From: Oscillospiraceae bacterium
GTDB taxonomy: Bacteria; Bacillota; Clostridia; Oscillospirales; Oscillospiraceae
Assembly (NCBI GenBank): GCA_009777775.1
Contig: WRLE01000008.1
Coordinates: 85,841-149,840, forward strand
DNA: 64,000 bases
Direction: 5' to 3'
Positions 16,217 through 25,065 of the stretch are shown here, piece by piece. The notes below the pieces were generated by a model. The model had not been told where the DNA came from, did no database searches, and saw nothing but the letters and a program-made list of their open reading frames with translations. Made by a program: the position numbers and the translations under genes. Every line of letters starts with the position of its first letter. Position 1 is the first letter of the stretch.

Positions 16217-17149
16217 ATGAAAAAGACAAGAAAGATACGCTATAAAGCATTGGCGACTGCAGTGATTGTATTAATGGCAACAACATTATCTGCTTGCTCG
16301 TCTTCAAAGGCATCAGATAATAAATGGGGGCTCGAAAAATTCGTTATTGTATTGCTACCTGGAGAAGACAACCCAGAAACCGCATATTCCCGTAATATTT
16401 TTGACGAAGCATTAAGTGAGATCCTTGGGATTCCTGTGGAAGAATATCATGCAGACAACTACTCAGCACTCACAGAAGCCATGAGAACAGGTCATGCTCA
16501 GGTTGGATCATTCGGACCATTCGCCTATGTACACGCAGCTGACCGAGCAGGAGCCGAGTGCTTTGCGCTTCCTTCAGTTGACGGCACTCATGGTTATTAT
16601 TCGGTAATCATCGTACGAGCTGATTCGGACATCTATACTTTAGAAGACCTGAGGGGACGCACATTCGGTTTTGTTGACCCTCAATCCACTTCAGGCAATA
16701 TCGTACCATCTAACGAACTGCTCAACCATTTTACCGATACTGACCCCGACTTAACATTCGAAGATTTGCACATCAACGGCAGGTTCTTTACCTCTGTCAT
16801 GTTCACCGGCACCCATGCAAATAGCGCTCAAGGCGTATTTCACGGCGATGTGGATGCAGCTGCAGTAACTGGCACAACAGTTCAAGCGCAAATCAACGCT
16901 GGTCACATTGATGAAGATGCAATCCGCGTAATCCATCAATCTCCCCTCATCCCATCTAGCCCACTTGCTATAAAAGGCGACTTACCTGAAGATCTTAAAG
17001 AGTTGGTAATAAACTTCTTCTTAGATTTCGATGATCAAGAGTTTTGGGATATTAGGTCATCCACCGGTGAAAGCAGATACTGGCCCGTTGAGGATAGCGA
17101 GTACGACTATATCAGGGAGCTTCGAGACAAATACGATATAAGCGACTGA
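16217..17149 (+). CDS. phnD: Phosphonate ABC transporter, substrate-binding lipoprotein
   Basis: 310 aa from the ATG at 16217 (AAAGGA upstream; an earlier in-frame ATG at 16160 would spoil the signal peptide). Lipobox LSAC at about residue 27. The mature part is the PhnD type: LPGEDNPETAYSRN, then SALTEAMRTGHAQVGSFGPFAYV and the hinge DPQSTSGNIVPSNELL, where the phosphonate group is held. It captures phosphonates outside the membrane and hands them to PhnC/PhnE encoded next. First gene of the phn operon. Confidence 0.9.
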   Translation: MKKTRKIRYKALATAVIVLMATTLSACSSSKASDNKWGLEKFVIVLLPGEDNPETAYSRNIFDEALSEILGIPVEEYHADNYSALTEAMRTGHAQVGSFGPFAYVHAADRAGAECFALPSVDGTHGYYSVIIVRADSDIYTLEDLRGRTFGFVDPQSTSGNIVPSNELLNHFTDTDPDLTFEDLHINGRFFTSVMFTGTHANSAQGVFHGDVDAAAVTGTTVQAQINAGHIDEDAIRVIHQSPLIPSSPLAIKGDLPEDLKELVINFFLDFDDQEFWDIRSSTGESRYWPVEDSEYDYIRELRDKYDISD

Positions 17150-17152
17150 TTT

Positions 17153-17184
17153 AATGAATAATTAACAATGAATAATGAATAATT
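17153..17184 (+). repeat. AATGAATAAT tandem-like intergenic repeat
   Basis: Imperfect repeats of AATGAATAATTAACAATG lie just after phnD. With 17279-17315 they fill the unusually long 190-nt gap before phnC. Confidence 0.5.
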
Positions 17185-17278
17185 AGTAACGATTTACTAA
17201 AATCAGCAATATAACATTAGATGCGTGAATTCAGGAATCGGATGTGAATAAAAGCATAGGAGATAAATAACAACTAAC

Positions 17279-17315
17279 TAATAACTCCTAACTCATAGTT
17301 CCTATTTCCTAATTC
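17279..17315 (+). repeat. CTAACTC/TTCCTAA intergenic repeat before phnC
   Basis: Imperfect repeats of TAACTCCTAACTC and TTCCTATTTCCTAATTC. Related to 3081-3099. The ribosome site AAAGGAG of phnC follows. Confidence 0.5.
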
Positions 17316-17338
17316 TAAAATTAAAGGAGAACAAAGCA

Positions 17339-18166
17339 ATGACAAATACAAATTCACTTTTGGAAATTACCAATTTAAAGAAGTACTATGGTCTTACTAA
17401 GGCTGTGGATGATGTTAGTTTTAATATTGAAAACGAAGAAATAGTTACCATCATAGGACGCAGCGGAGCAGGTAAGTCGACCATTATGCGATGCATCAAC
17501 AGATTAGTCATGAACAATGGCGGTAGCATCAAGGTTGATGGCATCGAAATCGGTAACGATATCAGCAAGAAGCAGCTACTGGAAGCTAGATGCAAGATTG
17601 GTTTCATCTTCCAACACTTTAACCTTGTTTATAGGCTTACAGTCTTCCAAAATGTCATGCATGGTGTGCTAGGTCGCATTTCGACCTTTGACGGAATCAT
17701 TGGCCGTTATCCCGAAGATGATAAAGAAAAAGCATACGAAATACTAAAAAGCATCGGGCTGGAAGATCAAATATACAAACGAGCAGGTGAACTCTCAGGA
17801 GGTCAGAAGCAGCGCGTTGCAATCGCAAGAGCATTAATGCAAGAACCAAAGCTACTCCTATGCGACGAGCCAATAGCCTCCCTAGACCCCATCACCAGCA
17901 GAACAATAATGGATCTCATCGTAGACCAAGCGAAGCAAAGGGGTATTGCTTGCCTCATTAACCTCCATCAAGTGGAATTTGCAAAAGAGTACTCCACCAG
18001 AATCATTGGCATGAGAGAGGGAAAGCTTGTTTTTGATGATACTCCTATTAACTTGACAAACGATAAAATTAATGAAATCTACGGCAGCACCGATGATATC
18101 GATGAGCTTAATCCTGAGTATGAGCTTGCTGCTGTTTCTGGAGGTGCTGTCGCAGTTGGCTACTGA
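17339..18166 (+). CDS. phnC: Phosphonate ABC transporter, ATP-binding protein
   Basis: 275 aa ABC ATPase. Walker A GRSGAGKST (40-48), Q-loop FIFQHFNLV, signature LSGGQKQ (152-158), Walker B LLLCDEP (172-178) and switch His in NLHQVEFA. The family traits FNLVYRLTV and VMHGVLGR are those of PhnC. It powers uptake together with the two PhnE permeases downstream. The last about 20 residues are longer than usual and run into the region before phnE. Confidence 0.93.
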   Translation: MTNTNSLLEITNLKKYYGLTKAVDDVSFNIENEEIVTIIGRSGAGKSTIMRCINRLVMNNGGSIKVDGIEIGNDISKKQLLEARCKIGFIFQHFNLVYRLTVFQNVMHGVLGRISTFDGIIGRYPEDDKEKAYEILKSIGLEDQIYKRAGELSGGQKQRVAIARALMQEPKLLLCDEPIASLDPITSRTIMDLIVDQAKQRGIACLINLHQVEFAKEYSTRIIGMREGKLVFDDTPINLTNDKINEIYGSTDDIDELNPEYELAAVSGGAVAVGY

Positions 18167-18266
18167 TAACAAAGTATCCCAAGGTACTGGTATCGATGAG
18201 CCTTCAAATCACGAAAGGCATACCACGAACCTACTGGATAGAATAAAAAATAAGCATCGCTCAACT

Positions 18267-19073
18267 ATGAACAGTCAGCATAACAACATACTGGTTCCAG
18301 AGGAAGTTAAAAAACTAAAAAAACTCTACAACATAATTATAGTTATAGTATTACTAGCTTTTATTCTGGCTACTATTCAGACAAATTTCAATCCAGTGAT
18401 AATATTTGCCAAAGGCGGCAATTTCATTGATTTCGTTGTCAATGATCTAACCCCACCCAACTTCAAAGGTGTTTTAGGTCTTGGAGATGCTTTGCTCCAG
18501 ACAATAGCCATGTCCATGATTTCAACATTTTTCGGTGGAATAATCGCCTTTTGCCTCTGTTTTTTCGCATCATACCAAACAGCTCCCCATCCTTCAACTG
18601 TAAAAATTGTCCGTGGATTTGCCTCGATGCAAAGAAATATCCCCAACACAATTTGGCTCTTTATCTTCCGAATGACCTTCGGAATAGGTACTACAATCGG
18701 TATGGTTGCACTTCTCTTCAACACAACCGGACGTTTAACAAGAATGTTCGCCGAAGTGGTCGATGAAGTTGGTAAAGAAAGCATGGAAGCATTAGACAGC
18801 GTTGGAGCAGGGTATCTTAAAAAGCTCTTTCAATGCGTTATCCCTGCATCAATCCCCGGTTTTGTATCTTGGCTTCTTTATTCAGCTGAAATCAATATAA
18901 GAGCAGCGGGCGTTGTTGGAGCTCTTGGCGGAGGCGGTATAGGCTTAATCCTCAGCTCATATCTCTCTGTCTTTAGATACAAAACTGCTTTCGGTATTAT
19001 ATTGATAATGGCTGCCACAACTATCTTGGTGAGTTTGGTAACCGACTATTTGAGAAAGAAGGTGCTGGTATGA
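18267..19073 (+). CDS. phnE: Phosphonate ABC transporter permease 1
   Basis: 268 aa from the ATG at 18267. The frame is open further upstream (GTG at 18144, ATG at 18072 inside phnC), so the start is uncertain; the upstream part is hydrophilic and unlike the family. About six membrane helices, beginning LYNIIIVIVLLAFILATIQ. The EAA-type loop facing the ATPase is EALDSVGAGYLKKLFQCVIP, followed by GALGGGGIGLILSS. Its stop overlaps the next permease start by 4 nt. Confidence 0.88.
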   Translation: MNSQHNNILVPEEVKKLKKLYNIIIVIVLLAFILATIQTNFNPVIIFAKGGNFIDFVVNDLTPPNFKGVLGLGDALLQTIAMSMISTFFGGIIAFCLCFFASYQTAPHPSTVKIVRGFASMQRNIPNTIWLFIFRMTFGIGTTIGMVALLFNTTGRLTRMFAEVVDEVGKESMEALDSVGAGYLKKLFQCVIPASIPGFVSWLLYSAEINIRAAGVVGALGGGGIGLILSSYLSVFRYKTAFGIILIMAATTILVSLVTDYLRKKVLV

Positions 19074-19900
19074 GTGCAGTCGTTGACGAACGTCCAAGCC
19101 TAGTTATAAACTCAAAAGGTAAAATTAGAATCGGCAACCCAAAGCACACGAGACCTTTTAGCCTGTTTTTGATTTTTTTCACCTTGTTATGCATTGCATT
19201 GCTAATCGCAATGCCCTTTGACTGGCTGAAACTTCTGTCGCGTATTGGCAACATGGGTAGATCATTGTCCTTTATTATGACTTTAGATTTAAGCGAAGTG
19301 GACTTGGTGCTACCTTATTTTTACGAAACTCTCTGCGTAGCTATTCTCAGCACCATTTATAGTGCGATACTTGGCATATTCCTTGCTGTCTTCATGGCAA
19401 AAAACATCACCCCATACAAATTTCTTCCTCCTATTTTAGCGGCTATGTTCACTTTTATCCGTGCTGTGCCTAACTTCATTTGGGTACTACTAATATTGGT
19501 ATGCTTAGGTATAGGTCCGATACCCGCCATATATGGTATATGCATACATTCTATGGCTTTTTTCGCCAGGTCATTTGCCCATTCCTTCGAGGAAGTGGAC
19601 GATGGAACATTGGAAGCACTTGCATCAACAGGCTCAAATAGGATAAAAGTGTTCTTTTCAGCCGTACTTCCATCTGCTCTGACTATGCTAATCGCTTGGC
19701 TGACTGTGAACTTCGAAACTAATTTCCAAGGTGCCTCTATCCTTGGCATGGTAGGTGCCGGAGGTATAGGCTTCATAATATCGTCTTCCTTTGGCAGCTA
19801 TAAATATGGAAGAGCCTGGGCAGCTATTATTCTTGTTGTTGCATTCACGTATTTTTTTGAAATATCATTTAACGCATTAAAGAAAAGACTAAGTGTGTGA
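19070..19900 (+). CDS. phnE: Phosphonate ABC transporter permease 2
   Basis: 276 aa and about six membrane helices. The EAA loop reads EALASTGSNRIKVFFSAVLP, followed by GMVGAGGIGFIIS. It pairs with the previous permease, as in many clostridial phosphonate transporters with two phnE genes. ATGA overlap with the gene before; phnM follows after a few bases. Confidence 0.9.
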   Translation: MSAVVDERPSLVINSKGKIRIGNPKHTRPFSLFLIFFTLLCIALLIAMPFDWLKLLSRIGNMGRSLSFIMTLDLSEVDLVLPYFYETLCVAILSTIYSAILGIFLAVFMAKNITPYKFLPPILAAMFTFIRAVPNFIWVLLILVCLGIGPIPAIYGICIHSMAFFARSFAHSFEEVDDGTLEALASTGSNRIKVFFSAVLPSALTMLIAWLTVNFETNFQGASILGMVGAGGIGFIISSSFGSYKYGRAWAAIILVVAFTYFFEISFNALKKRLSV

Positions 19901-19909
19901 GGTATGATA

Positions 19910-21097
19910 ATGCATTATAGTATAGTAAACGCGAATATAGTTTTACCAAATGAAATCATCAAAGATGCTTCTTTGACAATAGAAAATGGTTGCATAACCG
20001 ACATATGTGGCAGTGCCCGGGGAGATACCTTTATAGATGCCGAGGGTATGTATCTCCTCCCTGGTATTATCGACATACATTCCGACCACATTGAACAGGT
20101 CATAGAACCTCGTACTGGCGCAGTAATGGATGTATCATTGGCTCTCCACGAGCAAGAAAAGCAGCTTGTAAACAATGGCATAACTTCAATGTACCATTCT
20201 CTTTCCTTGTGGCGTGGGGGAACGAAAGCCGCGCGCGGCGAGGTTTTTCCTGAGCTTATCGAGAGTATAACAAATCTAAATAACTCAGAATGCCTTATTT
20301 CTCATTTTCTCCATATACGTTTCGATATAACCAATTTCGACGCTATACCAGGCTTGATGGAAATCCTTGAAGACACCCATGTTTCCCTGCTTTCTTTCAT
20401 GGACCACACCCCTGGGCAAGGTCAATACAGGGACTTAGATAGGCAAAAAGCTAATTTGCTAAGGAACAATCCTACTATGAGCGATGAAGAAATCGAAGAA
20501 CGTTTAAGACAGCGTATGGAAACCCCAAAGATACCAAAGGAAGAGCTGGAAAAAATCGCAGATTTCGCAAAAAGTAAGGGGATATCAATAGCTTCCCATG
20601 ATGACGATAGTGTAGATAAAATCGACTTTGTGAAGGACTCTCTCCATGCCACCATTAGTGAATTCCCTGTTGAACTCGAAGTCGCTCGCTATGCGAAAGA
20701 AGCGGGACTTGCAACCCTCGGAGGAGCTCCCAATGTTATGCTCGGTAAATCCACATCTGGGAATTTATCTGCTTCTGAAGGAGTGGTGGATGGCAGTATC
20801 ACTACGCTTTGTTCAGATTATTATCCTCCGGCAATGCTTCAAGCTGTATTCAAACTCCATATGCAATTTGGACTCCCTCTACATGATTGCGTGAATCTTG
20901 TCACCTTGGCACCAGCGAAGGCTGTGGGAATCGATACGAGAACTGGCTCTATTGAAATTGGTAAAGCAGCAGACTTGATACTAGTCGATGAAAATTGCAA
21001 ACCGCCTAGACTGGTTACAGCTATAACAAATGGAAACATCGTTTCTACTTTGAAATATTCACAAATATCCTTACCAAGAATAGCAAGGAGTATGTAA
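19910..21097 (+). CDS. phnM: Alpha-D-ribose 1-methylphosphonate 5-triphosphate diphosphatase
   Basis: 395 aa amidohydrolase. GAGG is 7 nt before the ATG at 19910; the ATG at 19904 is too close to it. Metal ligands are visible in IIDIHSDHIEQ near residues 55-63, with later H-rich signals HFLHIRFD, SHDDDS and a C-terminal TLAPAKAVGID. In the C-P lyase pathway it removes pyrophosphate from the ribose triphosphate intermediate. It comes first of the catalytic genes here, directly after the transporter. Confidence 0.92.
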   Translation: MHYSIVNANIVLPNEIIKDASLTIENGCITDICGSARGDTFIDAEGMYLLPGIIDIHSDHIEQVIEPRTGAVMDVSLALHEQEKQLVNNGITSMYHSLSLWRGGTKAARGEVFPELIESITNLNNSECLISHFLHIRFDITNFDAIPGLMEILEDTHVSLLSFMDHTPGQGQYRDLDRQKANLLRNNPTMSDEEIEERLRQRMETPKIPKEELEKIADFAKSKGISIASHDDDSVDKIDFVKDSLHATISEFPVELEVARYAKEAGLATLGGAPNVMLGKSTSGNLSASEGVVDGSITTLCSDYYPPAMLQAVFKLHMQFGLPLHDCVNLVTLAPAKAVGIDTRTGSIEIGKAADLILVDENCKPPRLVTAITNGNIVSTLKYSQISLPRIARSM

Positions 21098-21525
21098 TGA
21101 AAAAACAAAAATTATTTCGTGCCATGAATCTCACAGATAGAGATGAGATTATTGAGTTGGGAAGACAGCTGGGTGATACCCATGCTGTCCAAACCTTGAA
21201 AAAGCCCCAAAAAATGCTTGTCATGATGAAATTTAGGGAAAGTGCCCAAAACAGCTTGTTTTATGCAGGAGAAGCCCTTGCTTGCGAATGTATGGTAAGC
21301 ATCGGCGGTGTTAAAGGCTTTGCCGCTTGTCTGGGAGACGATACGGAAAAGGCATATGCCATGGCAGTCATCGATGCTGTTATGAACGCTGATTTACCCG
21401 AAAAAAGCCTTATAATGGAATCCATTGAAAAATGGGAAAAAGCCATTGAATACAAGCAAGCCCTCGAGGCTGGCTTAACCATGTCCACGAAGGTGAATTT
21501 CACAATAATGGAGGAGGAAGAATAA
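21097..21525 (+). CDS. phnG: C-P lyase subunit PhnG
   Basis: 142 aa. Family signals are QNSLFYAGEALACECMV and GDDTEKAYAMAVIDAVMNAD. PhnG is a core-complex subunit that works with PhnH and PhnI to attach the phosphonate to ribose of a nucleoside triphosphate, releasing the base. The start overlaps the phnM stop by one base. Confidence 0.9.
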   Translation: MKKQKLFRAMNLTDRDEIIELGRQLGDTHAVQTLKKPQKMLVMMKFRESAQNSLFYAGEALACECMVSIGGVKGFAACLGDDTEKAYAMAVIDAVMNADLPEKSLIMESIEKWEKAIEYKQALEAGLTMSTKVNFTIMEEEE

Positions 21526-21526
21526 T

Positions 21527-22147
21527 ATGAGCAATTGTGAAAACAGCACCGCAATGATAGATGACAGTCCAATGGAGTACGACAGCAGCTTGTCTGCCCA
21601 AAGCATCTTTCGGGAAACTATGAATGCCTTTGCCCATCCATTACGCATATATAATATTAAAGAAGCTGCATCAAAAAACCCGCTGACCCAAGGACAAAAT
21701 GCGATATTAATGGAGCTTAGTGGAATTTTCCTCGACAATTGCGTCGGATTTTATGTACACGACAATGTGCAGCTTTCCGCTCAGCTCAAGGAACTAACAT
21801 ATGCAATCCCTTGTGCAATTGAGATTGCAGATTTCGTTATCATGGAAAATCCCAATGAATTTGACCGATGGGAAGAAATATCCCAAGGCACCTTGGTGGA
21901 TCCACATTTGGGTGCCACTGTCATTATTCGGATTCCGCAAATCGTTGGCGATGTAGCCATCACTGCACAAGGACCTGGTATCAATGGTCAAGAATCATTT
22001 CTGATTAGCCACGATGTAGCAAAATGCATATTTTCTGTTCGTCAATTGGAGATTGAGTACCCTAAGGGTATTGATTTATTATTTGCCAGCCAACAAGGAG
22101 ACATTTGTGCCCTGGGCCGCCATGTTGCTGTAATAACTAATGCATAA
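21527..22147 (+). CDS. phnH: C-P lyase subunit PhnH
   Basis: 206 aa with GGAGGAGG at the end of phnG as its ribosome site. Typical motifs are FRETMNAFAHPLRI, LMELSGIFLDNCVGF and DPHLGATVIIRI, followed by a GPGI turn (ITAQGPGINGQE). PhnH forms the dimeric centre of the GHIJ core complex. Confidence 0.92.
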   Translation: MSNCENSTAMIDDSPMEYDSSLSAQSIFRETMNAFAHPLRIYNIKEAASKNPLTQGQNAILMELSGIFLDNCVGFYVHDNVQLSAQLKELTYAIPCAIEIADFVIMENPNEFDRWEEISQGTLVDPHLGATVIIRIPQIVGDVAITAQGPGINGQESFLISHDVAKCIFSVRQLEIEYPKGIDLLFASQQGDICALGRHVAVITNA

Positions 22148-22159
22148 GGAGTGTCATAA

Positions 22160-23302
22160 ATGGCATATGTAGCAGTCAAAGGCGGCGAAGCCGCAATTGA
22201 AAAATCCATTGAGCTTCTGAAACTCTCCAGAAGCGAAGGCAAAAACAGCCTCGAAACCGAGGTCATCACTTCTAGAATGAAGCAATTGGTCGATAGAGTT
22301 ATGTGTGAAGCGGGCTTCTACGCTCCCCTTTATGCAGCCATTTCATTGAAACAGAACGAAGGCAGCTTGGAAGAAGCGGTTTTCCTAATGCGAGCATACC
22401 GCTCGACTCTCACCCGCTCTCACACTTCCCTGGAACTGGACTGTAGAGAAATGCGTCTGACTCGTAGAATATCATCTGCCTTCAAAGACATCCCCCTGGG
22501 TCAGATTCTCGGTCCAACTTACGACTACACACACAGACTTATTAATTTCGATTTACTCAGCGAAAATGAAGAAGAGCTTGAAGCCTTCAAAGACGAGTTT
22601 CTCGGTAATATTGAAAGGCTTTCCACTCCCATGAAAGCAGCTCGAGTATCCGATTTACTCAGGGAAGAAAACTTGATAGCCGATTATGAAAAAGACAATA
22701 CCGAGCCGGAAGACATCACCCAAGAAAAATTTATGTTCCCAGCATCAAGAAGCGTCAAGCTCCAGACGCTGTTTCGAGCTGATACAGGATTTATAAGCGG
22801 TGTTGCCTACTCAGGGATGAGAGGATATGGAGCATCTGCCCATCCAACAATTGGCGAGCTTCGTTGCGGTTACATGGAAATTGAAATAGCGTACCCCCTT
22901 GATACAGATGAGAGCATGGTGCTGGGGGAGATCCTTTTTACCGAGGTGGAAGCATATATAGGCAGCCACATAAGCACCAGTGGGGCCCATGATGGCTTGG
23001 GTATAGCCATTGGCTACGGGTTGGTTTTTGGTCGCGCCGAGACTAGAGCAATAGCCATGTCAATACTGGATTGTGCATTAAACAACCCCGACCCCAGCAA
23101 TCCTCCCAATGATGAGGAATTCGTTCTTCTTCATGGCGAGCCCTTGGAAATGTCCGGCTTTATCTCCCACCTCAAGCTCCCCCATTATGTAACATATCAA
23201 TCCAGGCTTGATAATATTAGAAAAATCCGCCGCGAGAATCAAATTAACGGTTCAAATGCAACAAGCGAATATGGAGAGGAGCTGTGCATATCAGATGAAT
23301 GA
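22160..23302 (+). CDS. phnI: C-P lyase subunit PhnI
   Basis: 380 aa, AAGGAGTG ribosome site. The start MAYVAVKGGEAAIEKS is the hallmark of PhnI, and the later part GMRGYGASAHPTIGELR and HDGLGIAIGYGLVFGRAETR is highly conserved in the family. PhnI is the nucleosidase/ribosyl-transfer subunit of the core complex. Its end overlaps phnJ by 8 nt. Confidence 0.93.
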   Translation: MAYVAVKGGEAAIEKSIELLKLSRSEGKNSLETEVITSRMKQLVDRVMCEAGFYAPLYAAISLKQNEGSLEEAVFLMRAYRSTLTRSHTSLELDCREMRLTRRISSAFKDIPLGQILGPTYDYTHRLINFDLLSENEEELEAFKDEFLGNIERLSTPMKAARVSDLLREENLIADYEKDNTEPEDITQEKFMFPASRSVKLQTLFRADTGFISGVAYSGMRGYGASAHPTIGELRCGYMEIEIAYPLDTDESMVLGEILFTEVEAYIGSHISTSGAHDGLGIAIGYGLVFGRAETRAIAMSILDCALNNPDPSNPPNDEEFVLLHGEPLEMSGFISHLKLPHYVTYQSRLDNIRKIRRENQINGSNATSEYGEELCISDE

Positions 23303-24140
23303 AAATGATTACAACTTCGCTTTCCTTGATGAAGGCTCAAAGCGAGAAATTAGAAGGGCAATTATAAAAGCAATCACTATTCCCGGCTGCCAGATACCCT
23401 TTGGCTCAAGGGAGCTACCCATTGGAAGGGGTTGGGGAACAGGCGGATTACAGATTACTTTATCCATAATAGGTCCCGATGATATCCTCAAAGTCATAGA
23501 CCAAGGTAACGATGATAGCGTTAATGCCATCAGCATAAAGAAATTCGTTTCCAGATGCACCGGAGTGGAGCAGACTACGGATACGCAAAAAGCAACGATT
23601 ATCCAATCCAGGCACAGGATTCCTGAAGAAAAGCTGGGAGAAAATCATGTTCTAGTGCTCCAGGTTCCGAATCCCGAACCCCTCCGCTCTGTTGAAAGAA
23701 GCGTATTAAAAGCAAGGCAGATGCATGGTGATACCGAGTACAGCGCAGCTTGGCTTTTGCTATATGAGCAAATCGTAAGATACGGCAAAATCACGATGGG
23801 TGCTGGCTATCCAGTTTTGGTAGATGGCAGGTATGTCATGGCACCAAGCCCCATACCCAGATATGATACCCTTGGTCTTGACGATGCCGATTGTTTATAT
23901 CTATTCGGTGCTGGACGGGAAAAGATGATATATGCCGTTCCTCCTCATACCAGCGTAGTGCCTTTAGATTTCGACGATTTCCCCTTTGAACTGGAAAACG
24001 TAGAGGAACGCGTATGCAGAATATGCGGAGCTGAAAATGTATATTTCGATGAAATATTCGACTCGGAAACCGGCGAAAGACATTACCAGTGTTCAGATTC
24101 CGGCTTCTGCGCCAAAAACGCCGCGGCGAAACAGATTTAA
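23295..24140 (+). CDS. phnJ: Carbon-phosphorus lyase catalytic subunit PhnJ
   Basis: 281 aa from the ATG at 23295. PhnJ is the radical-SAM enzyme that breaks the C-P bond to give methane (from methylphosphonate) and a cyclic ribose phosphate. All four functional cysteines are present with the classic spacing CxxC-x21-C-x5-C, at residues 241, 244, 266 and 272, the same numbers as I recall for the E. coli protein. The N part has LDEGSKREIRRAIIKAITIPG and PFGSRELPIGRGWGTGGLQ. Oxygen-sensitive, fitting an anaerobe. Confidence 0.95.
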   Translation: MNENDYNFAFLDEGSKREIRRAIIKAITIPGCQIPFGSRELPIGRGWGTGGLQITLSIIGPDDILKVIDQGNDDSVNAISIKKFVSRCTGVEQTTDTQKATIIQSRHRIPEEKLGENHVLVLQVPNPEPLRSVERSVLKARQMHGDTEYSAAWLLLYEQIVRYGKITMGAGYPVLVDGRYVMAPSPIPRYDTLGLDDADCLYLFGAGREKMIYAVPPHTSVVPLDFDDFPFELENVEERVCRICGAENVYFDEIFDSETGERHYQCSDSGFCAKNAAAKQI

Positions 24141-24153
24141 AGGAGTGACTTCG

Positions 24154-24984
24154 ATGGATCAAATAATGAAAGTCAATGAGCTGTCTGTAGTATATGGGAA
24201 AGGCTGCGATTATTGTAGAGACTCAAACAATCCACTGGAAAAGAATCGTTGCCCCCATTGCATGGCAGTATGTGCAGTCAGAGATATATCTCTAGAGCTA
24301 TATGATTCAGAAATCCTTGGTGTTGTCGGTGAATCCGGCTCTGGGAAAACAACTTTGATGAAAGCTCTTTACTTCGATATCATACCAACAAAAGGTAGTG
24401 CCTATTTGGCTGCATATAATAATGGCGAAACTGATATTTTTTCCGTTTCCAGCCAGCAGCAAAGGGCTATTAGAAACAATTTATTGGGAATGGTTTACCA
24501 AAATCCAGTGATGGGTTTGCTAATGAACTATTCCAGCGGTGGCAATGTTGCTCAAAAACTCATTGCAGCGGGGCATAGGAATGTTGCAGCAATGCAGGAG
24601 CGCACCGCCCAGCTGCTAGATCACATGGAGATTCCCTTAAACAGAGTAAAAGAGCCACCGAGAAACTTTTCCGGTGGCATGCAGCAAAGGGTGCAGATTT
24701 CAAAAGCTATTGCAAACAACCCGCCTGTTTTATTACTTGACGAAGTTACTACGGGTCTCGACCTTTCCGTGCAAGCGAAAGTTTTGGACTTGATTCGGAT
24801 GGTGCAAAAGCAATTGAACATATCCGTCATAGTGGTGAGCCACGATTTGGCGGTAATTAGGATGCTCTCCGACAGAACCGTAGTCATGCTTGATGGGCAA
24901 ATAGTGGAGCACGGTTTCACCGACCAGATATTAGAAGACCCCCAACATTGGTTCACACAAACACTTGTTCATTCATTGATATAA
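24154..24984 (+). CDS. phnK: C-P lyase ATP-binding protein PhnK, with cysteine-rich insert
   Basis: 276 aa from the ATG at 24154 (AAAGGAG upstream). ABC-type ATPase with Walker A GESGSGKTT (59-67), signature FSGGMQQRVQISKAI, Walker B VLLLDEVTTGLD and His in VVSHDLAV. PhnK binds the PhnJ face of the core complex and drives it. Between strand 1 and the Walker A lies an insert of about 20 residues with Cys18, 21, 33, 36 and 40 (CDYC...CPHC..VC) that is missing from the E. coli protein as I remember it. It could hold a metal. Confidence 0.92.
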   Translation: MDQIMKVNELSVVYGKGCDYCRDSNNPLEKNRCPHCMAVCAVRDISLELYDSEILGVVGESGSGKTTLMKALYFDIIPTKGSAYLAAYNNGETDIFSVSSQQQRAIRNNLLGMVYQNPVMGLLMNYSSGGNVAQKLIAAGHRNVAAMQERTAQLLDHMEIPLNRVKEPPRNFSGGMQQRVQISKAIANNPPVLLLDEVTTGLDLSVQAKVLDLIRMVQKQLNISVIVVSHDLAVIRMLSDRTVVMLDGQIVEHGFTDQILEDPQHWFTQTLVHSLI

Positions 24985-24997
24985 TGTGATGTAACAA

Positions 24998-25038
24998 CTC
25001 AGTAGTGCAGCACAGAGCGTCTGCGCTACACTACTGAG
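24998..25038 (+). repeat. Hairpin between phnK and phnL (short relative of the 41.2-kb element)
   Basis: CTCAGTAGTG and CACTACTGAG (10 bp) enclose an inner AGCG-TCTG-CGCT hairpin. The segment AGTGCAGCACAGAGCGTCTG differs by only two bases from part of the large inverted repeat at 41191-41327. No T-run, so it may tune phnL expression rather than end the transcript. Confidence 0.65.
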
Positions 25039-25065
25039 AAGCATCTTACAAAGGAGTTATATAAT

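Noticed and set aside
18072..18266. Longer N-terminus of the first phnE
   Set aside because: It lies largely within phnC, is hydrophilic and not like PhnE. A GTG at 18144 remains possible but has no properly spaced ribosome site.
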